From the NCBI RefSeq assembly GCF_037975245.1, contig NC_092569.1, forward strand, positions 11,835,001 through 11,899,000: a DNA stretch of 64,000 nt, given 5' to 3'. Below the pieces are notes generated by a model. The model ran no database searches, was not told the DNA's origin, and worked only from the letters and a program-made list of their open reading frames with translations. The DNA comes from Apostichopus japonicus. Taxonomy: Eukaryota; Echinodermata; Holothuroidea; Aspidochirotida; Stichopodidae. The translations under genes were made by a program, and so were the position numbers. Below, one piece after another: positions 12,701 through 23,468 of the stretch (positions are counted from its first letter, which is position 1; each line of letters opens with the position of its first letter).

Positions 12701-15700
12701 CATATATGAATATTTAGTGCGCTGAGGATGGAGCTAGCGCTGTAACCATCCTCTGCCCACCAAGGAGAAATCTACTGATGCCTTTAGATGATACATCTTT
12801 ACACCATCAGAAAGAGCACCACCTTCTTCACACCCTCACTGTCTGTCAGCTTTTACTGTTTCTCTACAAAGTCACGTGACTTTGCTAAGAGGCTGACAAG
12901 AATAGAAAAACACTGTTTGTCCTATAAAGACGAAGGTAAACAGTTTGAATATGTGGAATGACCAAAAGCGAAGTCAGTTCAGAAGATATTTTTTTAAATA
13001 ATAATTGTTAAATAGCTAACAGGTATTTAAGTTGGTGGGGCTTGTTCGCAGGGCAGCCCTGCGAATAGCCAGACACACACACACACCTTATTCACAGGGC
13101 AGCCCTGTGAATAGCCAGACACAAGTATCTTATTCACAGGGCAGCCCTGTGAATAGCCAGACACGAGCATCTTATTTGCAGGGCTGCCCTGTGAATAGCC
13201 AGACACATACACCTTATTCACAGGGCAGCCTTTGACTGGGTTAACGGGCTCAGTAATTTTTGGGCTATTCGAGTTTGCTTTGGGGCTATTCGAGTTTGCT
13301 TTTGGGCACCAGCTATCTTTTTGAGAGTCTTAATTGGGAGCCTCTATATTTTGAGGAATTTATTGGCCTTTGGGATTCCTATCTTCCCAGCAAACACAAA
13401 AACGTTTTTGAAACGTTATTAAAATGTTTCGTCTTTTGTTTTGATAACGTTATTTGTGGTGTAATAAATATGTCACGAAAACGTTTTCAGGTTATCATTT
13501 CGAAACATTTTTTCGTAATAACATTAATATAACATTAATATCTCATAAAAACGTTATGCCGACGCTTTTATAACACCACATTTAACGTTATAAAAATATA
13601 TTTTAGAGGCTCTTTTAAAAATGTTATGATAACGTTTTGTGTTTGCTGGGTTAATGCTGTTAAGATTGGTTTTGGGAGCCTAGGGCCTTAAGATTGAGCC
13701 AGTCTAGCATTAGTACCGCCAACATAAAAATGTCATCCCTCGATCATTTTCACCTTTTTTTTGCAGAGTGACTGCTCATTTGCATGTAAAGGTGTGGGAG
13801 GGGGGGGTGTCACACCTTTGACCATATTGGCTTTCAGGCAATATCGGCTTTTGGGGAATCCCAAGATAAGCTCCTTTAAAATAAGCTTTTAAACTTGAAC
13901 TGCTGGGGCTCCAAAAATTAGCTTATGAAGTGGCTAAGACTATTTGGGAACAAAAGGTTGGCTTTTTCAAGGCCCCTAAACTGACTGGTATCAATAGCAA
14001 AACCTAATAATAAACCTATTTTCAAAATCGTCACAGCCCTGCGAATAAGGTTCCGTGTACGTTATTCGCCGGTCTGCCCTGCGAATAATCACTTCGATTT
14101 AAGTTATTACTTTACTTGTAATCGAGCGGAACAGGAATTTATGGATATTTCTACTGTTCCATGTTCGTTTCATACTCCAGACAACCTATTGTTTTTTCAT
14201 TAATAGAGACAGACTTAAGTGGAACTGATTAATTGAAAGGTGTGAAATACCAACAGAATTTACATCTGTTTTCTCAAGATTTTCGCAAGTTGCAAACACA
14301 GAGAAAGAAAGAACCTCTTTATTTACCTTTAACAAATTCACCTTTTAATTGTGTTCTCTATTTAAGATGATACTACCAAGCAGAGCACCAACTCTTTGTC
14401 TGGGACTACGGTCTCCCCAGTTGAAACAACCACGCAGAGCGCAACCTCACCGCCGATTAGCACACTCTCCTCTTTGCCTGACACTACGGTTTCCTCGGTT
14501 GAAACAACCACGCAGAGCACCACCTCACCGCCGATTAGCACACTCTCCTCCTTGCCTGACACTACGGTGTCCTCGGTTGAAACAACCAAGCAGAGCACCA
14601 CCTCACCGCCAGTTGAAAGCTCCTCTCAGTCAATCGACCCAACTCTTTTATCAACCCCGACTGTCTGCCTACGTGGTCAGCTGCGATGCTACAATGATGA
14701 CAATGAAATGATCTGTGCGGCACCTGAGAATTGCACATGTCAAATGACAAGTGTGAATGCAAGCATTTCGGTGAGTTTCCCAATTCTTTACTTCTGCAGC
14801 CAGATATCGAGAAGTCACTTAATATAAAATAAATGACTTTCAGATGTTTAAATTCAAGTACAAATGACAGTATTCTGCCAGTTTCCCCCTTGACTCTACG
14901 TTAATTTTGATATACTGCTATCCATTCTTTATGCCGACAGCAAAAAAAATATCATCATCATCGTCGTCTTCATTTTAATCGTTATCGTCGTCGTCATCTT
15001 CGTCACTACAGTTATCATTATTATCGTTATAGTTATTCCTATTATTGTTATAATTTACTATCACTGTTTACAACCACGTTGCTCTATTGCACAGGCCGGT
15101 GGATTTTATGTCAACCCTGATTGTACAAGAATGGCTCACTGTATCAATGGCAGTGTCACGTGGGATGACGTATACAGTTGCAGCCCCAATGCACAGTGTG
15201 AGAAACAAGGCAACGTACACCAATGTTACTGCACGGCTGGTTACTATGGTGATGGAAAAACATGTTTGCAGGTTACTAACTGCCAAGATGTATATACTGC
15301 TGGTATTAACGAAAGTGGTATCTACACCATTAAACCAACTGGCTGGCCTGGATCACCATTTCCAGTGTATTGCAACATGGCTGACGGAGGTGGATGGACG
15401 GTAAGTCATAATAGAATCTAGATTTCTGTAGGCCTTTGGTATATAATTCACAAAAAATGAATCACAGATGACATAAACTATTTACTGATGTTTTATATTA
15501 AGTAATTACCTGCGTCATTAGTTTATTTTAATTAGCATTACACAGATACAGACTGAAAGATTGTGACAAATCCGGATTGTCTTCCGTTGAATTCTATTTG
15601 TTTGTCTGTGATTGCTACGTTCAAATTGTTAACCTTAAAGCATTACTTATTACAAATACAAATACAATGCTGGTTGTAACAACAGTGGTATCTACACCAT

Positions 15701-18096
15701 TAATGAAACCAACTTACTGATCTGGCTTACCGTACTCTTTAATGATACATTGTTAAAAACGACAAACGTTTCAAGCGTTTATTTTAGAATTCCCTCAGTG
15801 AGTACACGCTACCTTACACCGAAGTGAAATGTTACATTACTTAAGAAATATGTTGCCCACAACAGGGAGAAGAAAAAAACGCGATCTCGTCCATCAAAAA
15901 TAAGCTGCGTTGAATGTTCAACCGACTCGTCGTGCACACAATCTCCTTTGCCGTGTCACATAATCAACATTCATAAAATTTGTTTTTTGAGAAATGAGTT
16001 GATATTTCCTATAGTCCGGTATACGATGACATTATGGACCAATACATATGTTATCAGGGGGAAAACGCACTTCACGTATATAAGTTACATTGATACATTG
16101 ATTACTTCTTAACTTATTGATTTTGTTGAGCATAGATTGTATATGGCAATGGGGGAAGGTGTTAAAAACGTATTTAAATGAATTGCAGGCAATAACGTTG
16201 AATAACAAGAAGGTACATGTCGAGTGTGCTATATTGATTTCAAGGGAGTAGAAATATCACAAACCAGAGAAGATCGAATTCAAGAAGAAGTATACTAGTA
16301 TTGCATTACTCAAAACACATGTATTTAGAAAACATATAAAACCGTATGATAATGAATATTATAAAACAACTAACATAAAACATTATAAGCTGAACTTAAA
16401 ATGTTGACTTATATGTTTGCATGCATGACACAATTATTTTACACATTTACACATCAACACTATTATGGTGCACGTGAATAATAACAAATAAAAATGCCCC
16501 AGTGCCCCCCTTCCTCCGGCTCCTACCCCCTGAGTGTAACAGAATAGTGACAATATCGGTACTCTCTTGTAATTTTGTTTTCTTTATGTGATTGCTACTA
16601 GAAGTCAAATAGCATAAGCTCGTAAAATGCCAATCTTCTTTTTCTGTTTACTATGGATTGTCTTATATTCGATTATGTTCTTTAAGTACTCGGTAACTGA
16701 CTTATTTATGTTCATCCTTTGGTTCTGTCACGTAAGTCTTCATAAATATTCCCATGACTTCTGAGTTTTGTATAACTTTGTAAATCTTAGGAAGTCCTTA
16801 ATTTATTTTGATTTCAGGTGTTCCAACGTCGAGTTAATGGTTCTGTTGATTTTTACCGTAACTGGACCAGCTACAAAGAAGGCTTTGGTCAGATCGTTCA
16901 TGAATTTTGGTTGGGTAATGACAAGCTGTATTACATCACCAATCAAGAGAACTATCAAATCCGGATTGATCTGGTCGACAGGGAAGGGACTCCACACTTC
17001 GCTGAATATGACTCGTTCCGTATCAACGATGAAAATGACAAGTATCGTCTGTCCGCGGTGGGAACTTACAGCGGAACAGCAGAAGTACGAAATACCCGAT
17101 GTGAGTTAAATAAATAATGGGGGTGTTTCCATCTTTTGCCATCTTAGATTACCAAATTCTATCTCGGCAATTAATGTAAATAACTTCATAAATAGTTGTT
17201 TATCTGAACAAATTATTAAGCACAATCATAAAATATGCTAATTTTTTTCAATTAATCATAACATAATTATAATAAAGCCATTGTCACGGCTTATTCTACA
17301 TATAGTTGGAACTTATTTATTGTCCCTCTATAGTTGTGCCATTTACTTGTTCTAAGTTTATATTCTCCATTTGGATATCAAAACGTTTTGTAGAAAAAAC
17401 ACGAAATTTATGTGTAAGTTTATGTGTAAGTTTTTGACGAATGATTAAGTATTAGCAAAATATTGAACGTATAGTTTGTGCGTAATAATGCTATAAATGC
17501 ATGGGGCGTTTTTGTTTCATGTTCTGTCATAGATATCACTCTACCGTACCAGCAATATAAAGAGGGGAAAGATTTTGAACTTTATTGCTAGTGTGGAGTA
17601 ATATGACTTTACCGTTCAAAATTTAACAATGAGTGACCCTTCAGTATTACACTCTAATCGTATGATATATTTAAATCAATATTTCTAATATGAAAGAGAT
17701 TTTGATTAAAAGTTTCTTAATGGTATGTGATATTTTATATTATACGCACTAGGGTGGAAAAGTGTTATGCGGCTTAAACGCGAGTGTATTATGTATCTTT
17801 TCTCTTTTGTCTTAACAGACAAGGAAAATGCTTTGAAATTTCAGTTCAACAGTTTCTTTAGTACTTACGATCAAGATAATGACATGATTACTGAACACTG
17901 TGCGGTAATCAGACAAGGCGCATGGTGGCACAAAGGGTGCTGTAGATCCAATCTCAATGGCAACTACTTCGCTAGTGTCATTCCTTCCACTACGGGTTGC
18001 TGTGGGGAGCAATCCTCTATCTGTTGGAACAACCTACCAGGACCTGACCATAACATCAAATACAGCGAGATGAAGATTCGACCTGTACGTGATTAA
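2471..18096 (+). CDS. Secreted fibrinogen-related (FReD) protein with EGF-like module and Ser/Thr/Pro repeat stalk
   Basis: Six exons join in phase: 2471-2552, 3305-3370, 14367-14770, 15095-15400, 16818-17100 and 17819-18096 (1419 nt, 472 aa). Residues 1 to about 26 form a signal peptide (hydrophobic LLIFMACFGTSLAA). Exon 3 encodes a Ser/Thr/Pro stalk with a 26-residue tandem repeat, then a Cys-rich segment. Exon 4 has an EGF-like pattern ending CYCTAGYYGDGKTC. The FReD runs from about residue 245 to the end, with [21 protein letters not shown] across exons 4-5 and the calcium-site motif TYDQDND plus WWHKGCCRSNLNG in exon 6. Exons 3-6 are secure. Exons 1-2 join through an intron of about 11 kb: phases agree (1 and 1), but an extra exon or a different 5' end is possible. 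FReD lectins of this type (ficolins, FREPs) bind acetylated or carbohydrate ligands and act in innate recognition; that role is inferred here. Confidence 0.85.
3679..3764. repeat. (TA)n microsatellite in intron 2
   Basis: About 40 uninterrupted TA units just after exon 2 of the FReD gene. The overlapping open frame (Ile-Tyr repeats) is an artefact of the dinucleotide repeat. Confidence 0.95.
4841..5320. repeat. 76-77 bp minisatellite, about six copies, intron 2
   Basis: Units start at 4841, 4917, 4994, 5071, 5147 and 5223, each beginning TTTCCTGGTT and containing GCTAATACTATCCTGG and ATATTTCACCTC. Each unit contains CCTGGTT/CCTGGTC three times, so the 76-bp unit itself probably grew from a shorter subrepeat. 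Copies decay after about 5300. The two open frames on the - strand across this array are repeat artefacts. Confidence 0.9.
5321..6555. other. Intron 2 sequence, no feature recognised
   Basis: AT-rich single-copy-looking sequence with no convincing exon or repeat. Confidence 0.4.
6556..6665. repeat. Retroposon-like 3' tail with AAT repeats plus 10-bp tandem repeat
   Basis: A run of AAT trinucleotides is followed by TTCTTATAAAGCGCAAATAC and then four copies of ATGTCCCTTC (about 6628-6661). AAT repeats next to a TATAAAGCGC or TATATAGCGC motif also end the LINE fragment at 41811, so this is probably the tail of a related element lying on the - strand. No coding remnant is left. Confidence 0.45.
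6666..7801. other. Intron 2 sequence, no feature recognised
   Basis: No credible exon. A poly-C tract near 7766-7781 lies just before the foldback-like element. Confidence 0.4.
7829..8016 (+). repeat. Left terminal 22-bp array of the foldback-like element
   Basis: Begins with three shorter, divergent units (CCATTTCGCCCAAC with variable spacers). From 7870 there are six near-identical 22-bp units, then a partial unit running into the element interior. Inner units are more uniform than outer ones, which suggests recent homogenisation from the inside. Confidence 0.9.
8040..9360. repeat. Interior of the foldback-like element with nested direct duplications
   Basis: GTTAGGTTTGATAG recurs near 8120, 8263 and 8480, each near an AACGTTCGGGAATTGTTA-like or CGAACCGAATATTAAGGAA segment. 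A segment of about 70 bp containing TTCAGGTTCTTGGCTACTAC recurs near 8922 and 9009. CCAAAATAAATCAAATTGAA recurs near 9098 and 9305. No open frame of useful length exists, so the interior looks like duplicated non-coding filler. Confidence 0.7.
9377..9575 (-). repeat. Right terminal 22-bp array of the foldback-like element
   Basis: Inverted counterpart of 7829-8016, with about seven 22-bp units and two divergent outer units. Most of its units carry CGTGTTGG where the left arm carries AGCCTGG, so the two arms have homogenised separately since they formed. Three overlapping - strand frames (Phe-Ala-Gln-Pro type repeats) arise from the array and are not genes. Confidence 0.9.
9596..10440. other. 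Intron 2 sequence, no feature recognised
   Basis: No exon or clear repeat was recognised here. Confidence 0.4.
10446..10855. repeat. 133-134 bp tandem repeat, three copies
   Basis: The marker TCATGATCTGCTGTG falls at 10538, 10671 and 10805, so the period is 133-134 bp. The middle copies are almost identical over TTACTGTAAATGTGTCCC and the following 60 bp; the outer edges diverge. No open frame runs through it. Confidence 0.85.
11917..12579. mobile_element. Non-autonomous hAT-type element (663 bp) with 8-bp target duplication
   Basis: The left end CAAGGGCGGCGG and right end CCGCCGCCCTTG are perfect 12-bp inverted repeats. AGGTTATT flanks both ends (11909-11916 and 12580-12587), the 8-bp duplication expected of hAT elements. 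The interior holds poly-G and poly-C tracts and a second hAT-like end (AGGGGCGTAGCCAGGATT near 12303), suggesting nesting or a composite. No transposase is encoded; the two short open frames inside are not credible proteins. Confidence 0.8.
13045..13230. repeat. 42-bp tandem repeat, each unit containing a 21-bp palindrome
   Basis: The core TTCACAGGGC-A-GCCCTGTGAA is a perfect palindrome around one central base, followed by TAGCCAGACAC and a variable spacer. The first unit uses CGCAGGG/CCCTGCG with a compensating change on both arms, so pairing is kept. Units are 42 bp apart except the first (46 bp, containing a CA run). Confidence 0.9.
13386..13650. mobile_element. MITE with CCCAGCAAACAC inverted ends (265 bp)
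   Basis: The left end CCCAGCAAACACAAAAACGT and right end ACGTTTTGTGTTTGCTGGG are inverted repeats. The interior is full of AACGTT and ATAACGTT subrepeats and has no coding sequence. I could not define a target duplication, so the superfamily is not assigned. It sits inside the 13034-14096 element and therefore probably inserted later. Confidence 0.7.
14402..14620 (+). repeat. In-frame 78-bp (26-residue) coding repeat, FReD gene exon 3
   Basis: Copies start at 14402, 14480 and 14558 (the last is partial). Each encodes (D)TTVSSVETTTQSTTSPP followed by ISTLSSLP, rich in Ser, Thr and Pro, as in mucin-like O-glycosylated stalks. The 78-bp period keeps the frame, so copy number could vary between alleles without breaking the protein. 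Confidence 0.9.
14941..15062. repeat. Degenerate trinucleotide microsatellite (ATC/GTC/ATT) in intron 3
   Basis: Runs of ATC, GTC and TTA units between exons 3 and 4 of the FReD gene. It ends about 30 bp before the acceptor at 15093-15094. Confidence 0.75.
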
Positions 18097-18906
18097 ATGT
18101 AGCAAATATCTTCAATTTTCTGTATCCTTAGACAGAGTAAGCAGACGCTTCACCATAGATTAAATGAATAAGACTTATAGTGTATTCTAAGAGATATTTA
18201 CGAGCCGGAAACCCCACATCGAGATTGAAATAATATCATTTATACTTGTTAATATTTCGTCATATGAAGGTAAAATGTATTGCAATTTCAGCAGATTCAT
18301 ATTGCCTCAGATGTTGTCATGTTCAGTTTTAATACAGTAGAGTAACGTCATCTTGTATCATTGTTTTCGTCCATTATTTACATTACAACAACAAAATATT
18401 TCCCATTGATATTAAATTAATTGAGAATTTTATTTTATTTAAATTAAAAAACAATTTACATTTCGTAAATGAAAATGTTCCCTCCATACTAAGGAAACAT
18501 CAAGAATCTTTTTAGATTCCAAAATCTCGTTACTAGGTATTGCAGTATCACTGTTCAAATCAACAGTTTTCCGACAGTTTGTCCCATATTCGACATTTGG
18601 GAAGACATCATATCAACATTAGCCAATTGTAAGATAGGCTCCTGCATGGAATTTGTTAAATCTATTGTTGAATTGACATGGAATGTGTGTTTGTTGTGGT
18701 CCTAATGTAGCATTTGTGTTTGCTCTTTCATTGTGATACCATATATTATTATTAATCATGCGAGTTTACACTGTAATTTAATTGTACGTGTTTCAATTGA
18801 AATAGTTTCGAAGTAGTTATTATTTTTTTAAATAATTTGTGGAAATCATCAACTTTAATATTGTTAACAAATACTCATATAACCTTTTCCTTGTCATTGA
18901 GTGTAT
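18097..18906. other. 3' flank of the FReD gene, no further gene seen
   Basis: Follows the stop codon of the FReD gene. It must contain the 3' UTR, but I did not find a clean AATAAA signal in the first few hundred bases, so the transcript end is undefined. Confidence 0.4.
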
Positions 18907-19797
<891 letters not shown>

Positions 19798-19969
19798 ATC
19801 TTGCAAGGACGACTATTTCCTTTGTGGGTGGTTAGGTGGTTTCTTTGAACGATTGCCATGACGACATTTGGATACAAATTCGCTACGCTTGTTGATTGAG
19901 TTGTAGCTTTTGTCGGCTCTCCTTCTTAATATGAAGAACTTTTTTTCCATACAGAGTTGGAGCTGCACT

Positions 19970-20400
19970 TATATGTATTAGACTGCTTTTAGGGTTTCCC
20001 AAGAGATGGAGTGATCGATTACACAATATATATAACAAGAACAACATCAAAATAGGCTATACCTGTATGAGGATTATGCAACATATTATAAAAGCCCGCA
20101 ATAACAAGATTATATCTAAAGCAAACCAGGAGACCAGTGAAATAACTTTCATTGCAGAAAAAAATAGCGACTGCCCCCTGTCCGGGGAATGTCTCGTCAG
20201 CGATATAATGTACAAAGCAAAGGTCACTACTGGTCAAGAGACAGCCGTATACATCGGTCTGGTTAGTCGAAGCCTCAAGGCAAGCTGCAACAACCATATC
20301 AAATATTTCCGCAACTTACGTTATCAAAAGAAACTGAGCTCTCAAAACATATCTGGGACTTAAAAAGAAAGAAAATCGATCACTCCGTTGTCTCAAAGAA
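19970..20400 (+). pseudogene. Penelope-like element fragment, GIY-YIG endonuclease end
   Basis: The translation shows LHNIYNKNNIKIGYTCMRIM, then CPLSGECL...IMYKAKV, YIGLVSRSLKASCNNH and, after a frameshift near 20330, ELSKHIWDLK. These are the hallmarks of the C-terminal part of Penelope-like retroelement proteins: the linker after the reverse transcriptase, the CPLxGxCL cysteine motif, the GIY-YIG-type YIGL...NNH core and the LSKxIWxLK motif. The reverse transcriptase part is missing and the frame is broken, so this is a dead 3' fragment. It starts about 175 bp after the GGAT microsatellite. Confidence 0.8.
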
Positions 20401-20439
20401 CTTAGCAGTTTGAAAAAAAATACAATGTTTTGCTTTTGT

Positions 20440-22680
20440 AAGAATATTATCTACCAGTGGGAGAAACCAACCTGTTGTATTCCTATCAAGAACAAAACCA
20501 CTTAAAGAGGTGAACTGATGTCGCTGCGGTTGTATTAGTCAGACACACGCTAAAAAGAGGCCCCTCCTATTACTTACTTTTACACAACAATATTTATCGC
20601 AGAAATGCTTCTTTGAGTTATTTATGTATATCATATTGATGTAAAATTTACTTTATGATAAACGTTTGTGTCAATACATGGTGTTAAAAAGTTTCATTGG
20701 TGTTTGGTATTTTTAAAATTTACTCTTTCGCGCGTTGTGATGTTAAAAGCCGCTAGTTTGTTTGCAGCTATGCATCAACTGTTACAAAGCTTATTAACTA
20801 TTGACATTCTTCACGTAATCATCTACGTCCTTTTATTGTACCTGTATTGCTTACCATTTTTATCTCTTTTACAAACTAAACCAACGGTTATCAAAAAAGC
20901 ATGTGGAATAATTTCCTGCCATGGAAATATTCCTATGAAGCCTAAAAAGCCCGTCTGTGAGCACCTTCAGTTAGGACTGCCAGGTAGGACTATCACATAT
21001 TCCAGTGAAATTGAGCAATTTCCACGCTCAACAGCCCACGCGTCTTTTACGCAACTACATTTCTTATTTGTTCGCATACACTTAAGAATGATGCTAGCTT
21101 GTGTCCGCGGGTGCAGAGGTTGATTTGACTGATCTATTGGCCGAGTTTGCAAGATAATTTCTTCAAGTTGGGTAGGAAGTGCAATCTGCTAAGGACTTAT
21201 GACTTTAAAAATTATGAAAGGTGAAAGGTCAATTGAAGGCTTGATAACAAGAAAGTTTCTGTAATCTAATAAGAAAAGATGGAAGATATATCAGTCAGAA
21301 AATCAAAGTCATAAGTTAATGTTGTAAAGTTAATTAAGTAACTGTCTTAAGATAGCCCCGCCCCACCCCCACCCCTTACCCCCACCCAATCCCGGCCCCC
21401 ACCCCACCCTTTCAACATTAGCATCCCGACAGTTTGTAAGTCTTAAACGTTTAAGCATATGCAATGGGGGAATAGCATGCTTAACTTCACAATTCATTTT
21501 TTTTGTAATACGTATATAAATGCCATCTTTTATCATTGCGCTGGGACGGTTTTCAAGTGAAATAAACCTCGTATATTATATGAAAAGGAACAACAATCAC
21601 GGTTGATTTAATTAACTTTAAAATTAATCAATTAACTTTTGGATTTGAAATGGAAATACATCCTAACCTTAAAATATATTACAGATATATTGCAAACCTA
21701 AGTAAGTATTGTAACGTAACTCACTCTGTATTGCCTACTTATGCCGCCGGTGGCTTTTCATGCAAGCAACTCGGGAGCATGTGTAAATGTTTTGTAACTT
21801 CTCCCAGGTACGGCGGACGTTCAGAATAGATTTCCTGGCAGTATGGTTCAGCTCTGTCTGTTAAAGCTCATCACAAGAACTGTTGTTTTTATATTAGCTA
21901 AGGGCTCGCGTTATGCGCAATGTGCAACCAATCAAATTATTTGCTGTTGCAACAGAATAATAATAATATATAATAAATACCATATATTAAAGTGCTGTTA
22001 TCATGAAATAAAACATGCTCAAGAGCACTGTACAAAAGAACCAATACCTTGAATATAAAATTACCAAACTTCATCATTCCTGTTACCCACACATATGTAT
22101 AACGTAGGCTATGTATAACTGAAAAAGCAACTGAAGAACGCACGGTAGCTGAGGGTCTCTGGATAGTGTCTCCCAGTAAGATCAGCATCAGCATATTTTA
22201 GGTAAGTCCTTTCAAAATGTAAAATCATTGATAAACGTATTTAACGTGAATATCGTAATGTTTATCTAATATTACGAGTACTAATAAGACATAAGGTCAT
22301 TCGGGGTAAAGCTCACGTGGCGTAACTGACACAACTAGGCCAGTAGTTATTAATGTTGAGACAGCAGTTTGACGGGGCTCCATTTCCTTTTAACATTAAT
22401 TTATGATATAATATATTATTAAAGGAATCATCTGGCATTAATTGATCATTGTGATGAATTTACTGGAATTGTAGTTTTGACATAAAAGATGCAGTTATTC
22501 GAGAACTGTGCTAACGTAACTGTATCCACAGTCTAAGTACAGTATTGTTTTCATTGTATAACATTTCCCAGAAACAAGTTTGAATATTTTGGTAATATGC
22601 GGTCTGCATTCTGCGTAGGATAGATCAAAATAAAGTATTCTGAGTGATTGTGTACCAAACTACACTAGGTAGATTGTGCT
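20440..22680. other. Gene-poor interval, no gene supported
   Basis: The longest open frame (151 codons from 20668) has no recognisable domain, includes low-complexity Leu-rich stretches and lacks splice or codon support, so I do not call it. A C-rich tract of CCCCACCCC type lies at 21355-21415. Confidence 0.4.
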
Positions 22681-22682
22681 AT

Positions 22683-22858
22683 TAACGCAGTGCGTTCGTT
22701 TTGCGTTAGTGACGCAATACGCTCGTTTTGCCTTATTGACGTAGTGCATTCGTTGTGCGTTATTGACGCAGTGTGTTCGGTTTGCGTTATTGACGCAGTG
22801 CCTTCGTTTTGTGTTATTGACGTAGTGCATTAGTTTTGCGTTATTGACTCTGTTCTTG
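22683..22858. repeat. 27-bp minisatellite, about 6.5 copies
   Basis: Unit GACGCAGTGCGTTCGTTTTG followed by CGTTATT, with substitutions between copies. The unit contains the near-palindrome GACGCAGTGCGTT. No coding frame is kept across it. Confidence 0.85.
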
Positions 22859-23271
22859 TATATTGCGTCTTTTATTCAGTGCCTCCAAATTGCTGGCGTC
22901 AATTATTGTACTGAACTAGGTACGTTAAGTTAAGGTTGAATATGTACACCCAGCTAACTTTCAGTGTACTAGTCTGTTGCTATAACTTAGCCATCATTAC
23001 GTTTGTACGTTGATTCTGTATTGTGATTGCATTGAATTGTTGAGGCCAATCACATTGAAAATCAGATTGATAACCACACCTCATAAAAACTTCAAGACCT
23101 GTAAATCCACTGTCTTCATCTTTATCTGTGCTTCCTTGGGAAAGAGAGGAGAAAGGTTTTTACACAAGTGTGTACACAAGTGTAAATGACAACTATACAA
23201 AAAAAAATTATACAGGCGTTTGTGTTTGAGGGGGGAGTAGAGAAAAACATCATGACTATACTACCGTTTAG

Positions 23272-23468
23272 AAAACAACACAACTTTCAAGGGACACTGC
23301 TTGTGTCTCTAATCCACATACAACAATATGGGAACTGTCACTACTTTTGGGCGATACTTCAACCTTCCACACCACACTGTATTACACGGAATCGCCTTGC
23401 AACAGTTCGCCCTATGAAAATCGTCCAACTCCACCTCATTTTCTCAACACTGAGAATTGAATTATTAA
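23272..23468 (+). repeat. Dispersed repeat, copy 1 of a pair
   Basis: About 195 bp that recur at 25852-26057 in the same orientation with high identity. Shared blocks include ACAACACAACTTTCAAG, CTAATCCACATACAAC and TTTTGGGCGATACTTCAACC. No coding signature is recognised. It is probably part of an unclassified interspersed element. Confidence 0.8.

Larger units (their letters stand above)
13034..14096. mobile_element. Second foldback-like element with palindromic 42-bp terminal array (1063 bp)
   Basis: The left end is a 42-bp array with units at 13045, 13091, 13133, 13175 and 13217. The right end (14035-14087) holds two inverted copies of the related TTATTCGCAGGGC motif. The 9-bp sequence ATTTAAGTT lies directly outside both ends (13025-13033 and 14097-14105) as a candidate target duplication. 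The plan matches the element at 7811-9586: 9-bp duplication, a short unique tip, then an inward tandem array. No coding capacity. A separate MITE lies inside it at 13386-13650. Confidence 0.6.

Noticed and set aside
13027-13235. CRISPR-like look of the 42-bp units with palindromes and variable spacers
   Set aside because: Eukaryotic context, very short near-identical spacers and inverted counterparts at 14 kb fit a transposon terminus instead.
14349-14711. Open frames in the other two frames and opposite strand of FReD exon 3
   Set aside because: Shadows of the 78-bp coding repeat; only one frame joins the flanking exons in phase.
20668-21123. 151-codon + strand open frame
   Set aside because: No domain, no splice context, Leu-rich low complexity; probability of chance is high in this length of DNA.
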